A DNA stretch of 64,000 bases from Acanthosoma haemorrhoidale (lineage: Eukaryota > Arthropoda > Insecta > Hemiptera > Acanthosomatidae). The stretch is from positions 107,366,638-107,430,637 of the forward strand of contig OV884014.1 in NCBI GenBank assembly GCA_930367205.1, given 5' to 3'. Shown one piece after another: positions 11,881-26,248 of the stretch; position 1 is the first letter of the stretch, and every line of letters starts with the position of its first letter. The notes below the pieces were generated by a model. The model saw only the letters and a list, made by a program, of their open reading frames with translations, had not been told where the DNA came from and did no database searches. A program made the translations under genes and the position numbers.

Positions 11881-14800
11881 ATTTCAGCCCACCTGTGTAC
11901 TTGACATAAAGTTAGTTGTGTTGTATTAGGAATAGAAGCCATTTGAGTGAAATTAAAATCATACTACCGTTTTATAGGATCACTTCATTTTATAATGATA
12001 CTATTGCCTAATAGTAATCCTCTAACAGAATTATACTTGACTACCATTGCTCGGCCGCTTGTGTCAAGTGGATTTATTGCGCGCTCGTTGAAGAACGGCC
12101 GCCGTAATGAAGCCTCTAACGAGGAATACAAGCACGTCTGTAGCCGGTCCAAGAATGTGACAATGCCTACCTCTTTGCCACAGCTAACTATATCTATCTA
12201 TACATATGTTGTTGACAAACAGGAAGGGGGAGTGCAAGAGGGGGGGGGTGGTGCCACAACCAGTAATTGACGGCAATATGTCATCTATTTAAGTTCCAAT
12301 TTGTCACACATCTGTGCCTCCATGATATACTGGCACGCTCCTGCCGCTTCTGTAGTCTAGAACACCACTGCCTTTTGTATACTAGATCACCAGTAAGTGG
12401 CTTATAGTGCTTTGGTGACAAAATGTCTTGTGCATAAAAGTAGTCAATTGTTGCAATATATAATAGTAAATGAAATGTCTACGATGTTTAGCGTCAACAA
12501 CCTGCTGGCCACTATGGTCCCTGCCCGATCATGGACGCACTTTCTCAATGAAAATGACAATCTTCCTTTCCGGGTGCAATTCTACACTTCTGCTCCGTCG
12601 GCCATCTGCATGAAATATCGCGCATACTTCCGGCGGAAACCGCATTCGACACCTGCCACACCTCTAGGTGTCCGTGGTTACCACCACTCCCGCCATTCCT
12701 CAATAATGTCTTTTACTATAATGAAATACCACCACTCAGTGGTGCGTATAGGATTATATTTAGGGGAAGCTGGATCCGTTGATCAAATGACTGACTTCTC
12801 CCTTATCTTTGCCGCTGGTAATAATGAGAAAACTTAATTATTTTTAATAACGCATTATCGTGTATTAATAATTAAAGTAAAAAATTGTTTGTATCAAAAT
12901 TGAAATAATTTGAAAATTCGTTTCTAGCCCTCCCTCTTATCTACGCCACTACTCAATGGGAAATTAATGTAGGGCCGTGGAACATTTGTCACCATTTTGT
13001 CCTCATGATATTTTTACCAAAACATATTGTTTTATGACACTAATTCTATTTTATGTACTTGTTACCTTATTATAGATTTAAAACTGCTTGTTATATTTTT
13101 CACTTTTGACAGATAAAAAAAAACATTGTAAGATTAGATTGCCGACATATTGATCCGAAAACAACCCTTTTTACTTCTAACATCTCCAACTGGGGATCCT
13201 CTTAAGATAGCTTAATTGTTAAGAAGGTGAGAAATTACAAAGCTATCAGAGTCAGCTAGCTGATGGCCCTACTGGCGATAGACCTTTCGAGTTTTCGCTT
13301 GCAGTTTCAAAGCCAGAGAAGGCTATGGTCCGACACTAGAAGTAGCCTAGACAGAAGAGGTGCCCTGCACAGAGCCTAGAGGCAGCTGATGATGGTATCT
13401 GTCTAATTGTGGCTGGATAATTGGGCACGCCATCCTTCACGCCACGCCCACCACGCTGTCCGAGGAATCGATACATCGACTTGCTCTCCACAACCGGTTG
13501 TATGTACACACCTCTTTATCTAGTAAAGTCTGTTCATTCTCAATGTTTTATAGAAATAAACAAAAAAAATGGGAAACATTTCTAAGAACACCCCTCAAGT
13601 AGCCATTACTACGGCTTGGACCCGATGTCGGTTAGTCTCCCAAGTATAAGATAGGTGACAAAAATTGATATGTACCTTAAACAATTGAAGCAATATAAAA
13701 TATACTAATGTAATAATGACAAAAATCCTAAACCATCCTAGTATAATAACATTTTCTGCGTGTAAACTATTCTCAACGAATAAACGACATATCCCTCACA
13801 CCACATACAAAAGTGTATGTAATAAAAAACCCTCCCTTTAGCATGGCTACAATTATTTTAATAATCTCACAGCTGCTCATGTTATCGTAAGTATTTTGTG
13901 ATTTGGACAAATGGAGAAAATAGAACAATGTTACTTTGTTTGAACCTCAAAGCCCCAATTGCAGGGGATAAATTTAAAGTAGATCTACTTCAGTGTGGAG
14001 TCGTAGATAAGATGACTTGAGTAAAACAGATAGTTGTGAGATTACTTTTAGTAATTAAATTAACCAGTGGTTCACTCGACCCATCTCACCCCTTGTCGAA
14101 CCATCGGTGAGTTTGGTGTGTCCACGGCTGCTAGTGAGTTTTTCCACAATATTATGTATCTTTATCAGATAGACTTTTGGGCAATTCCAATCACAGGATG
14201 CATCATCCTACCAAACGGTACCATTTCATTTCTTGGTCATGCCTTTCTTTAAAAAACTAAAACCCTAAAAGCCGGTTATCAAATTAAAGATCTCTTGGTC
14301 CTGATAAATAAAGACTTTAGTCATTTGAAATAAAGTGATTTTCTCTACTAGCATCAGACATCACATTGTTATTTAATCCTTGGGATCCACCCTACCAGGG
14401 TCCCTTTGTCGACCCAGCCATCCTGTTGAATAAGTACATTATTGCTGTCGGCCCTCAACAGACTCAAGAAGCAGAATGGGAGAAGGGAATGAATGCTTGG
14501 CTGTTTCGTAGTCTTCTTGCGGGTATATTAGTAATTTATAAATTAGGGAGCTTATGTACGGTCAATGATGAGGGCACGAACACCAGGCGAGCCACAAGAA
14601 ATGACGGTGAGTGTTAAAGAAGTGAGTTAATGATAACTGACGAAAGAACAGGTAAAAAAGAAGGTGTGACTGTTCAAAGAACAGCTGAAATAAAACAAAT
14701 AGTTGATAGGCTTCAATATAAACAAAGATAAAACATGAATTTGTAAGTAATGGATGTAACTTACTAATATATTTTGCCTTTGTTTATATTCCTTCATATC

Positions 14801-16599
14801 AACTATTTCATATTTGCATAATTTCATTAGAAATTTATATTTCAATTGTTGGTCTTCTTTTGTTGATAATTATCACTAAATTGCTTCAACTACTTTGTTT
14901 TCTTGTTATCATGGCCTGATGCAGATAAAATATGTCGAGACGTTGTCCATTAACAAATTTGATATAAACCAACCTTAACCTCAACCAAAATCCAAACAAG
15001 CAAGTCATTATATTCACGGGTAGCAATGAGCTCGCAGTAAGTACGGTTGATATATATGAAGGTTACAAAACTATTTTCTAAATCCGACAATTGCCCTAAT
15101 TGTATTTCCGCCATCTTAGGTGCACTTCCGGTCAAGTACCTGCAGCTAAATGGTGTCGCTATTAACTATCCATTATACCTACATGTGATCTATCTATTAT
15201 TTACCTATCTATTTGGCTGTGCAGTTAACTGCTAGCCACTGCCATCGATATAATTACAGGATTCTGTTTGGAAAGTAGTCCTGCCATTTTACTTCTTCTC
15301 ACTGCCTCCCTAATTACAACCCTTTCTCATTAATAATCACAACCTATCTTTTAATTTTTTTTTTCAATTTCTTTATTTCTCGGTTTGATCGTGCCCAAAG
15401 CATAAAGCCACTAGTTATCGAAAATTCTTCAGTTAGTACAACCTTGCAGTCAGGCTATAGGCTCTACTTACAAACATGTATGTACTTTCTGAGATAGACG
15501 AACTGGAATTTGAAAGACTTATCCATTAACAATTCCAACTTTTAAGAAGAATTGTGAGCTTTTTTGTATCGTGGTTTGAAAGATCATTGTTCCCTAACGT
15601 TAAAAAAACTTAAGATCAGTTTCTCAGAAAGATATTTTACACGCTATAAGCTTAAAGGAATTCAATTTTTCATAAAAAAAATACAAAGTTTTTTTTAACA
15701 AATTGCCCCCGCAACTAGACAACCTCTTGTGTTCCCCCACGTGAATTTTTGATTGAATCAAAAAATGAAAAAAATAAATGAGAGGCTGACTAAAAGAAAA
15801 CATTTTGTGAAAAATTTGAAAGCTGTGTAGTAAATAAGGCGTTGGTGTAAAAATTATACCTTATTAAGTGGTTGGGTTAAATTGACATTAGCCAACGATA
15901 CGAAATGTTCATGACCTTGGTCTACATGCTGAGGGATTGACAGCTATAATGTGATTGATGCCTTCTAATTTTACATTGGGTTGGTGTTTGAGGTTAGTTG
16001 GGTCGGATCCCGAATGTGTTGGGTTGTCAAATCCGTGTACCAGCTGCCTCGCCAGACAGCACGTACCGACTCCAGGTAAAGGTCCTTTTGAACCTCCGAG
16101 GCCGTAAGTGACCGTGAGTCAAATGAGTGCCACTTTTGGCCAAGCGGTCCTTCTGATCCGGCATTCCAAAAACTAGGGGTCCTCTTCTTCTTAGTAATTT
16201 ACAACTGTAGCCTCTAACTCCTGAGGAATCTTCTTGGTGGGATTGCACTCAAATCCACCATTAAATATAGTTAGCTCGTCTTATTTGCAACCACTTCAAC
16301 ACTATAATGAATTTAGCTGTTAATATTATAAATACTGGCTTCATTTAATCGACAATATGGAATGACGATATATCTTAAATATGTTATATATTCTTACAAT
16401 GCCCAAATACGGGCGCAATATTAAGTGAAATTACGGTTCAGATTGTGGCTGTCGGTGTTATCACTGTTTGCCAGAGTTCAACTGAAGAGAATTGACCATA
16501 AGCTCAGTTGACATGTCGAGACCCCATGTTCCCTTTATGCCTGTTCACCTACATACATACATGGACAGTATATCTATCTTGATTAAGTGAAAATATTGT
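11881..16599. other. non-coding stretch with two unsupported open frames
   Basis: A 146-codon frame at 12397-12837 (plus) covers a moderately G+C-rich patch, but the product has no recognisable motif, starts at a non-ATG codon and lacks splice context. A 107-codon frame at 11947-12270 is similar. G+C-richer blocks at about 13250-13500 and 15960-16250 show no known domain. I report none of these as genes. Confidence 0.4.
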
Positions 16600-16692
16600 G
16601 ATGAATTGTAAATATGGTATGAATGAAAACACTTATATCAATTATTTATTGCCTATTAAGTAAAGGCAGATTGTAATTTCATCATAATAAAG
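16600..16692 (+). mobile_element. LINE 3'-terminal fragment
   Basis: Starts 'gatgaattgtaaatatggta' and ends 'ggcagattgtaatttcatc' with AATAAA at 16686-16691. Nearly identical to 55135-55225 and clearly related to 41890-41965. Only the terminal ~90 bp is present. It lies 84 bp before the start of the 64-bp satellite. Confidence 0.7.
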
Positions 16693-16776
16693 TTGTTAAC
16701 ATGTTGATTAAGTGAGTTTATTAATCTCTATATTCTATAAATAAATACATTTTTACATAGTTTCGAGTATTGGACC

Positions 16777-19700
16777 AAACTAAAGATGTCTTTAAAGATT
16801 TTCCCCATTTCTTATTAATATTTGTAGACATCTCGTATGTAAACTAAAGATGTCTTTGAAGATTTTCCCCATTTCTTATTAATATTTGTAGACATCTCGT
16901 ATGTAAACTAAAGATGTCTTTGAAGATTTCCCCCATTTCTTATTAATATTTGTAGACATCTCGTATGTAAACTAAAGATGTCTCTGAAGATTTTCCCCAT
17001 TTCTTATTGATATTTGTAGACATCTCGTATGTAAACTAAAGATGTCTTTGAAGATTTCCCCCATTTCTTATTAATATTTGTAGACATCTCGTATGTAAAC
17101 TAAAGATGTCTCTGAAGATTTTCCCCATTTCTTATTGATATTTGTAGACATCTCGTATGTAAACTAAAGATGTCTTTGAAGATTTTCCCCATTTCATATT
17201 GATATTTGTAGACATCTCGTATGTAAACTAAAGATGTCTTTGAAGATTTTCCCCATTTCTTATTGATATTTGTAGACATCTCGTATGTAAACTAAAGATG
17301 TCTTTGAAGATTTTCCCCATTTCTTATTGATATTTGTAGACATCTCGTATGTAAACTAAAGATGTCTTTGAAGATTTTCCCCATTTCTTATTGATATTTG
17401 TAGACATCTCGTATGTAAACTAAAGATGTCTTTGAAGATTTTCCCCATTTCTTATTGATATTTGTAGACATCTCGTATGTAAACTAAAGATGTCTTTGAA
17501 GATTTTCCCCATTTCTTATTGATATTTGTAGACATCTCGTATGTAAACTAAAGATGTCTTTGAAGATTTTCCCCATTTCTTATTGATATTTGTAGACATC
17601 TCGTATGTAAACTAAAGATGTCTTTGAAGATTTTCCCCATTTCTTATTGATATTTGTAGACATCTCGTATGTAAACTAAAGATGTCTTTGAAGATTTTCC
17701 CCATTTCTTATTGATATTTGTAGACATCTCGTATGTAAACTAAAGATGTCTTTGAAGATTTTCCCCATTTCTTATTGATATTTGTAGACATCTCGTATGT
17801 AAACTAAAGATGTCTTTGAAGATTTTCCCCATTTCTTATTGATATTTGTAGACATCTCGTATGTAAACTAAAGATGTCTTTGAAGATTTTCCCCATTTCT
17901 TATTGATATTTGTAGACATCTCGTATGTAAACTAAAGATGTCTTTGAAGATTTTCCCCATTTCTTATTGATATTTGTAGACATCTCGTATGTAAACTAAA
18001 GATGTCTTTGAAGATTTTCCCCATTTCTTATTGATATTTGTAGACATCTCGTATGTAAACTAAAGATGTCTTTGAAGATTTTCCCCATTTCTTATTGATA
18101 TTTGTAGACATCTCGTATGTAAACTAAAGATGTCTTTGAAGATTTTCCCCATTTCTTATTGATATTTGTAGACATCTCGTATGTAAACTAAAGATGTCTT
18201 TGAAGATTTTCCCCATTTCTTATTGATATTTGTAGACATCTCGTATGTAAACTAAAGATGTCTTTGAAGATTTTCCCCATTTCTTATTGATATTTGTAGA
18301 CATCTCGTATGTAAACTAAAGATGTCTTTGAAGATTTTCCCCATTTCTTATTGATATTTGTAGACATCTCGTATGTAAACTAAAGATGTCTTTGAAGATT
18401 TTCCCCATTTCTTATTGATATTTGTAGACATCTCGTATGTAAACTAAAGATGTCTTTGAAGATTTTCCCCATTTCTTATTGATATTTGTAGACATCTCGT
18501 ATGTAAACTAAAGATGTCTTTGAAGATTTTCCCCATTTCTTATTGATATTTGTAGACATCTCGTATGTAAACTAAAGATGTCTTTGAAGATTTTCCCCAT
18601 TTCTTATTGATATTTGTAGACATCTCGTATGTAAACTAAAGATGTCTTTGAAGATTTTCCCCATTTCTTATTGATATTTGTAGACATCTCGTATGTAAAC
18701 TAAAGATGTCTTTGAAGATTTTCCCCATTTCTTATTGATATTTGTAGACATCTCGTATGTAAACTAAAGATGTCTTTGAAGATTTTCCCCATTTCTTATT
18801 GATATTTGTAGACATCTCGTATGTAAACTAAAGATGTCTTTGAAGATTTTCCCCATTTCATATTGATATTTGTAGACATCTCGTATGTAAACTAAAGATG
18901 TCTTTGAAGATTTTCCCCATTTCTTATTGATATTTGTAGACATCTCGTATGTAAACTAAAGATGTCTTTGAAGATTTTCCCCATTTCTTATTGATATTTG
19001 TAGACATCTCGTATGTAAACTAAAGATGTCTTTGAAGATTTTCCCCATTTCTTATTGATATTTGTAGACATCTCGTATGTAAACTAAAGATGTCTTTGAA
19101 GATTTTCCCCATTTCTTATTGATATTTGTAGACATCTCGTATGTAAACTAAAGATGTCTTTGAAGATTTTCCCCATTTCTTATTGATATTTGTAGACATC
19201 TCGTATGTAAACTAAAGATGTCTTTGAAGATTTTCCCCATTTCTTATTGATATTTGTAGACATCTCGTATGTAAACTAAAGATGTCTTTGAAGATTTTCC
19301 CCATTTCTTATTGATATTTGTAGACATCTCGTATGTAAACTAAAGATGTCTTTGAAGATTTTCCCCATTTCTTATTGATATTTGTAGACATCTCGTATGT
19401 AAACTAAAGATGTCTTTGAAGATTTTCCCCATTTCTTATTGATATTTGTAGACATCTCGTATGTAAACTAAAGATGTCTTTGAAGATTTTCCCCATTTCT
19501 TATTGATATTTGTAGACATCTCGTATGTAAACTAAAGATGTCTTTGAAGATTTTCCCCATTTCTTATTGATATTTGTAGACATCTCGTATGTAAACTAAA
19601 GATGTCTTTGAAGATTTTCCCCATTTCTTATTGATATTTGTAGACATCTCGTATGTAAACTAAAGATGTCTTTGAAGATTTTCCCCATTTCTTATTGATA

Positions 19701-22700
19701 TTTGTAGACATCTCGTATGTAAACTAAAGATGTCTTTGAAGATTTTCCCCATTTCTTATTGATATTTGTAGACATCTCGTATGTAAACTAAAGATGTCTT
19801 TGAAGATTTTCCCCATTTCTTATTGATATTTGTAGACATCTCGTATGTAAACTAAAGATGTCTTTGAAGATTTTCCCCATTTCTTATTGATATTTGTAGA
19901 CATCTCGTATGTAAACTAAAGATGTCTTTGAAGATTTTCCCCATTTCTTATTGATATTTGTAGACATCTCGTATGTAAACTAAAGATGTCTTTGAAGATT
20001 TTCCCCATTTCTTATTGATATTTGTAGACATCTCGTATGTAAACTAAAGATGTCTTTGAAGATTTTCCCCATTTCTTATTGATATTTGTAGACATCTCGT
20101 ATGTAAACTAAAGATGTCTTTGAAGATTTTCCCCATTTCTTATTGATATTTGTAGACATCTCGTATGTAAACTAAAGATGTCTTTGAAGATTTTCCCCAT
20201 TTCTTATTGATATTTGTAGACATCTCGTATGTAAACTAAAGATGTCTTTGAAGATTTTCCCCATTTCATATTGATATTTGTAGACATCTCGTATGTAAAC
20301 TAAAGATGTCTTTGAAGATTTTCCCCATTTCTTATTGATATTTGTAGACATCTCGTATGTAAACTAAAGATGTCTTTGAAGATTTTCCCCATTTCTTATT
20401 GATATTTGTAGACATCTCGTATGTAAACTAAAGATGTCTTTGAAGATTTTCCCCATTTCTTATTGATATTTGTAGACATCTCGTATGTAAACTAAAGATG
20501 TCTTTGAAGATTTTCCCCATTTCTTATTGATATTTGTAGACATCTCGTATGTAAACTAAAGATGTCTTTGAAGATTTTCCCCATTTCTTATTGATATTTG
20601 TAGACATCTCGTATGTAAACTAAAGATGTCTTTGAAGATTTTCCCCATTTCTTATTGATATTTGTAGACATCTCGTATGTAAACTAAAGATGTCTTTGAA
20701 GATTTTCCCCATTTCTTATTGATATTTGTAGACATCTCGTATGTAAACTAAAGATGTCTTTGAAGATTTTCCCCATTTCTTATTGATATTTGTAGACATC
20801 TCGTATGTAAACTAAAGATGTCTTTGAAGATTTTCCCCATTTCTTATTGATATTTGTAGACATCTCGTATGTAAACTAAAGATGTCTTTGAAGATTTTCC
20901 CCATTTCTTATTGATATTTGTAGACATCTCGTATGTAAACTAAAGATGTCTTTGAAGATTTTCCCCATTTCTTATTGATATTTGTAGACATCTCGTATGT
21001 AAACTAAAGATGTCTTTGAAGATTTTCCCCATTTCTTATTGATATTTGTAGACATCTCGTATGTAAACTAAAGATGTCTTTGAAGATTTTCCCCATTTCT
21101 TATTGATATTTGTAGACATCTCGTATGTAAACTAAAGATGTCTTTGAAGATTTTCCCCATTTCTTATTGATATTTGTAGACATCTCGTATGTAAACTAAA
21201 GATGTCTTTGAAGATTTTCCCCATTTCTTATTGATATTTGTAGACATCTCGTATGTAAACTAAAGATGTCTTTGAAGATTTTCCCCATTTCTTATTGATA
21301 TTTGTAGACATCTCGTATGTAAACTAAAGATGTCTTTGAAGATTTTCCCCATTTCTTATTGATATTTGTAGACATCTCGTATGTAAACTAAAGATGTCTT
21401 TGAAGATTTTCCCCATTTCTTATTGATATTTGTAGACATCTCGTATGTAAACTAAAGATGTCTTTGAAGATTTTCCCCATTTCTTATTGATATTTGTAGA
21501 CATCTCGTATGTAAACTAAAGATGTCTTTGAAGATTTTCCCCATTTCTTATTGATATTTGTAGACATCTCGTATGTAAACTAAAGATGTCTTTGAAGATT
21601 TTCCCCATTTCTTATTGATATTTGTAGACATCTCGTATGTAAACTAAAGATGTCTTTGAAGATTTTCCCCATTTCTTATTGATATTTGTAGACATCTCGT
21701 ATGTAAACTAAAGATGTCTTTGAAGATTTTCCCCATTTCTTATTGATATTTGTAGACATCTCGTATGTAAACTAAAGATGTCTTTGAAGATTTTCCCCAT
21801 TTCTTATTGATATTTGTAGACATCTCGTATGTAAACTAAAGATGTCTTTGAAGATTTTCCCCATTTCTTATTGATATTTGTAGACATCTCGTATGTAAAC
21901 TAAAGATGTCTTTGAAGATTTTCCCCATTTCTTATTGATATTTGTAGACATCTCGTATGTAAACTAAAGATGTCTTTGAAGATTTTCCCCATTTCTTATT
22001 GATATTTGTAGACATCTCGTATGTAAACTAAAGATGTCTTTGAAGATTTTCCCCATTTCTTATTGATATTTGTAGACATCTCGTATGTAAACTAAAGATG
22101 TCTTTGAAGATTTTCCCCATTTCTTATTGATATTTGTAGACATCTCGTATGTAAACTAAAGATGTCTTTGAAGATTTTCCCCATTTCTTATTGATATTTG
22201 TAGACATCTCGTATGTAAACTAAAGATGTCTTTGAAGATTTTCCCCATTTCTTATTGATATTTGTAGACATCTCGTATGTAAACTAAAGATGTCTTTGAA
22301 GATTTTCCCCATTTCTTATTGATATTTGTAGACATCTCGTATGTAAACTAAAGATGTCTTTGAAGATTTTCCCCATTTCTTATTGATATTTGTAGACATC
22401 TCGTATGTAAACTAAAGATGTCTTTGAAGATTTTCCCCATTTCTTATTGATATTTGTAGACATCTCGTATGTAAACTAAAGATGTCTTTGAAGATTTTCC
22501 CCATTTCTTATTGATATTTGTAGACATCTCGTATGTAAACTAAAGATGTCTTTGAAGATTTTCCCCATTTCTTATTGATATTTGTAGACATCTCGTATGT
22601 AAACTAAAGATGTCTTTGAAGATTTTCCCCATTTCTTATTGATATTTGTAGACATCTCGTATGTAAACTAAAGATGTCTTTGAAGATTTTCCCCATTTCT

Positions 22701-25700
22701 TATTGATATTTGTAGACATCTCGTATGTAAACTAAAGATGTCTTTGAAGATTTTCCCCATTTCTTATTGATATTTGTAGACATCTCGTATGTAAACTAAA
22801 GATGTCTTTGAAGATTTTCCCCATTTCTTATTGATATTTGTAGACATCTCGTATGTAAACTAAAGATGTCTTTGAAGATTTTCCCCATTTCTTATTGATA
22901 TTTGTAGACATCTCGTATGTAAACTAAAGATGTCTTTGAAGATTTTCCCCATTTCTTATTGATATTTGTAGACATCTCGTATGTAAACTAAAGATGTCTT
23001 TGAAGATTTTCCCCATTTCTTATTGATATTTGTAGACATCTCGTATGTAAACTAAAGATGTCTTTGAAGATTTTCCCCATTTCTTATTGATATTTGTAGA
23101 CATCTCGTATGTAAACTAAAGATGTCTTTGAAGATTTTCCCCATTTCTTATTGATATTTGTAGACATCTCGTATGTAAACTAAAGATGTCTTTGAAGATT
23201 TTCCCCATTTCTTATTGATATTTGTAGACATCTCGTATGTAAACTAAAGATGTCTTTGAAGATTTTCCCCATTTCTTATTGATATTTGTAGACATCTCGT
23301 ATGTAAACTAAAGATGTCTTTGAAGATTTTCCCCATTTCTTATTGATATTTGTAGACATCTCGTATGTAAACTAAAGATGTCTTTGAAGATTTTCCCCAT
23401 TTCTTATTGATATTTGTAGACATCTCGTATGTAAACTAAAGATGTCTTTGAAGATTTTCCCCATTTCTTATTGATATTTGTAGACATCTCGTATGTAAAC
23501 TAAAGATGTCTTTGAAGATTTTCCCCATTTCTTATTGATATTTGTAGACATCTCGTATGTAAACTAAAGATGTCTTTGAAGATTTTCCCCATTTCTTATT
23601 GATATTTGTAGACATCTCGTATGTAAACTAAAGATGTCTTTGAAGATTTTCCCCATTTCTTATTGATATTTGTAGACATCTCGTATGTAAACTAAAGATG
23701 TCTTTGAAGATTTTCCCCATTTCTTATTGATATTTGTAGACATCTCGTATGTAAACTAAAGATGTCTTTGAAGATTTTCCCCATTTCTTATTGATATTTG
23801 TAGACATCTCGTATGTAAACTAAAGATGTCTTTGAAGATTTTCCCCATTTCTTATTGATATTTGTAGACATCTCGTATGTAAACTAAAGATGTCTTTGAA
23901 GATTTTCCCCATTTCTTATTGATATTTGTAGACATCTCGTATGTAAACTAAAGATGTCTTTGAAGATTTTCCCCATTTCTTATTGATATTTGTAGACATC
24001 TCGTATGTAAACTAAAGATGTCTTTGAAGATTTTCCCCATTTCTTATTGATATTTGTAGACATCTCGTATGTAAACTAAAGATGTCTTTGAAGATTTTCC
24101 CCATTTCTTATTGATATTTGTAGACATCTCGTATGTAAACTAAAGATGTCTTTGAAGATTTTCCCCATTTCTTATTGATATTTGTAGACATCTCGTATGT
24201 AAACTAAAGATGTCTTTGAAGATTTTCCCCATTTCTTATTGATATTTGTAGACATCTCGTATGTAAACTAAAGATGTCTTTGAAGATTTTCCCCATTTCT
24301 TATTGATATTTGTAGACATCTCGTATGTAAACTAAAGATGTCTTTGAAGATTTTCCCCATTTCTTATTGATATTTGTAGACATCTCGTATGTAAACTAAA
24401 GATGTCTTTGAAGATTTTCCCCATTTCTTATTGATATTTGTAGACATCTCGTATGTAAACTAAAGATGTCTTTGAAGATTTTCCCCATTTCATATTGATA
24501 TTTGTAGACATCTCGTATGTAAACTAAAGATGTCTTTGAAGATTTTCCCCATTTCTTATTGATATTTGTAGACATCTCGTATGTAAACTAAAGATGTCTT
24601 TGAAGATTTTCCCCATTTCTTATTGATATTTGTAGACATCTCGTATGTAAACTAAAGATGTCTTTGAAGATTTTCCCCATTTCTTATTGATATTTGTAGA
24701 CATCTCGTATGTAAACTAAAGATGTCTTTGAAGATTTTCCCCATTTCTTATTGATATTTGTAGACATCTCGTATGTAAACTAAAGATGTCTTTGAAGATT
24801 TTCCCCATTTCTTATTGATATTTGTAGACATCTCGTATGTAAACTAAAGATGTCTTTGAAGATTTTCCCCATTTCTTATTGATATTTGTAGACATCTCGT
24901 ATGTAAACTAAAGATGTCTTTGAAGATTTTCCCCATTTCTTATTGATATTTGTAGACATCTCGTATGTAAACTAAAGATGTCTTTGAAGATTTTCCCCAT
25001 TTCTTATTGATATTTGTAGACATCTCGTATGTAAACTAAAGATGTCTTTGAAGATTTTCCCCATTTCTTATTGATATTTGTAGACATCTCGTATGTAAAC
25101 TAAAGATGTCTTTGAAGATTTTCCCCATTTCTTATTGATATTTGTAGACATCTCGTATGTAAACTAAAGATGTCTTTGAAGATTTTCCCCATTTCTTATT
25201 GATATTTGTAGACATCTCGTATGTAAACTAAAGATGTCTTTGAAGATTTTCCCCATTTCTTATTGATATTTGTAGACATCTCGTATGTAAACTAAAGATG
25301 TCTTTGAAGATTTTCCCCATTTCTTATTGATATTTGTAGACATCTCGTATGTAAACTAAAGATGTCTTTGAAGATTTTCCCCATTTCTTATTGATATTTG
25401 TAGACATCTCGTATGTAAACTAAAGATGTCTTTGAAGATTTTCCCCATTTCTTATTGATATTTGTAGACATCTCGTATGTAAACTAAAGATGTCTTTGAA
25501 GATTTTCCCCATTTCTTATTGATATTTGTAGACATCTCGTATGTAAACTAAAGATGTCTTTGAAGATTTTCCCCATTTCTTATTGATATTTGTAGACATC
25601 TCGTATGTAAACTAAAGATGTCTTTGAAGATTTTCCCCATTTCTTATTGATATTTGTAGACATCTCGTATGTAAACTAAAGATGTCTTTGAAGATTTTCC

Positions 25701-26248
25701 CCATTTCTTATTGATATTTGTAGACATCTCGTATGTAAACTAAAGATGTCTTTGAAGATTTTCCCCATTTCTTATTGATATTTGTAGACATCTCGTATGT
25801 AAACTAAAGATGTCTTTGAAGATTTTCCCCATTTCTTATTGATATTTGTAGACATCTCGTATGTAAACTAAAGATGTCTTTGAAGATTTTCCCCATTTCT
25901 TATTGATATTTGTAGACATCTCGTATGTAAACTAAAGATGTCTTTGAAGATTTTCCCCATTTCTTATTGATATTTGTAGACATCTCGTATGTAAACTAAA
26001 GATGTCTTTGAAGATTTTCCCCATTTCTTATTGATATTTGTAGACATCTCGTATGTAAACTAAAGATGTCTTTGAAGATTTTCCCCATTTCTTATTGATA
26101 TTTGTAGACATCTCGTATGTAAACTAAAGATGTCTTTGAAGATTTTCCCCATTTCTTATTGATATTTGTAGACATCTCGTATGTAAACTAAAGATGTCTT
26201 TGAAGATTTTCCCCATTTCTTATTGATATTTGTAGACATCTCGTAGGT
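16777..26248. repeat. 64-bp satellite, 148 tandem copies
   Basis: The monomer starts 'aaactaaagatgtctttgaa', continues 'gattttccccatttcttatt' and 'gatatttgtagacatct', and ends 'cgtatgt'. Exact 64-base spacing holds throughout: 148 x 64 = 9472 bases. Each monomer has a perfect inverted repeat, AGATGTCT at monomer positions 8-15 and AGACATCT at 50-57. Copies 1-6 carry variants (ttAAagatt, gattTCCCCC, tctCtg, ttAata). From copy 7 on, the only variant I saw is T to A in 'ttcttatt', at copies 7, 33, 55 and 121. 64 is not a multiple of 3 and stops occur, so no long reading frame exists. The right end is abrupt: the last unit ends 'ctcgta' and continues 'ggttaactaatata'. Copy number is as assembled and may differ in the genome. 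Confidence 0.97.

Noticed and set aside
12397..12837. 146-codon plus-strand frame
   Set aside because: No recognisable motif, non-ATG start, no splice or UTR support; it lies in a moderately G+C-rich patch where long frames occur by chance.
16777..26248. CRISPR-like array
   Set aside because: Regular units with inverted repeats, but no variable spacers: the whole 64-bp unit is repeated. The context is eukaryotic and there are no cas genes.
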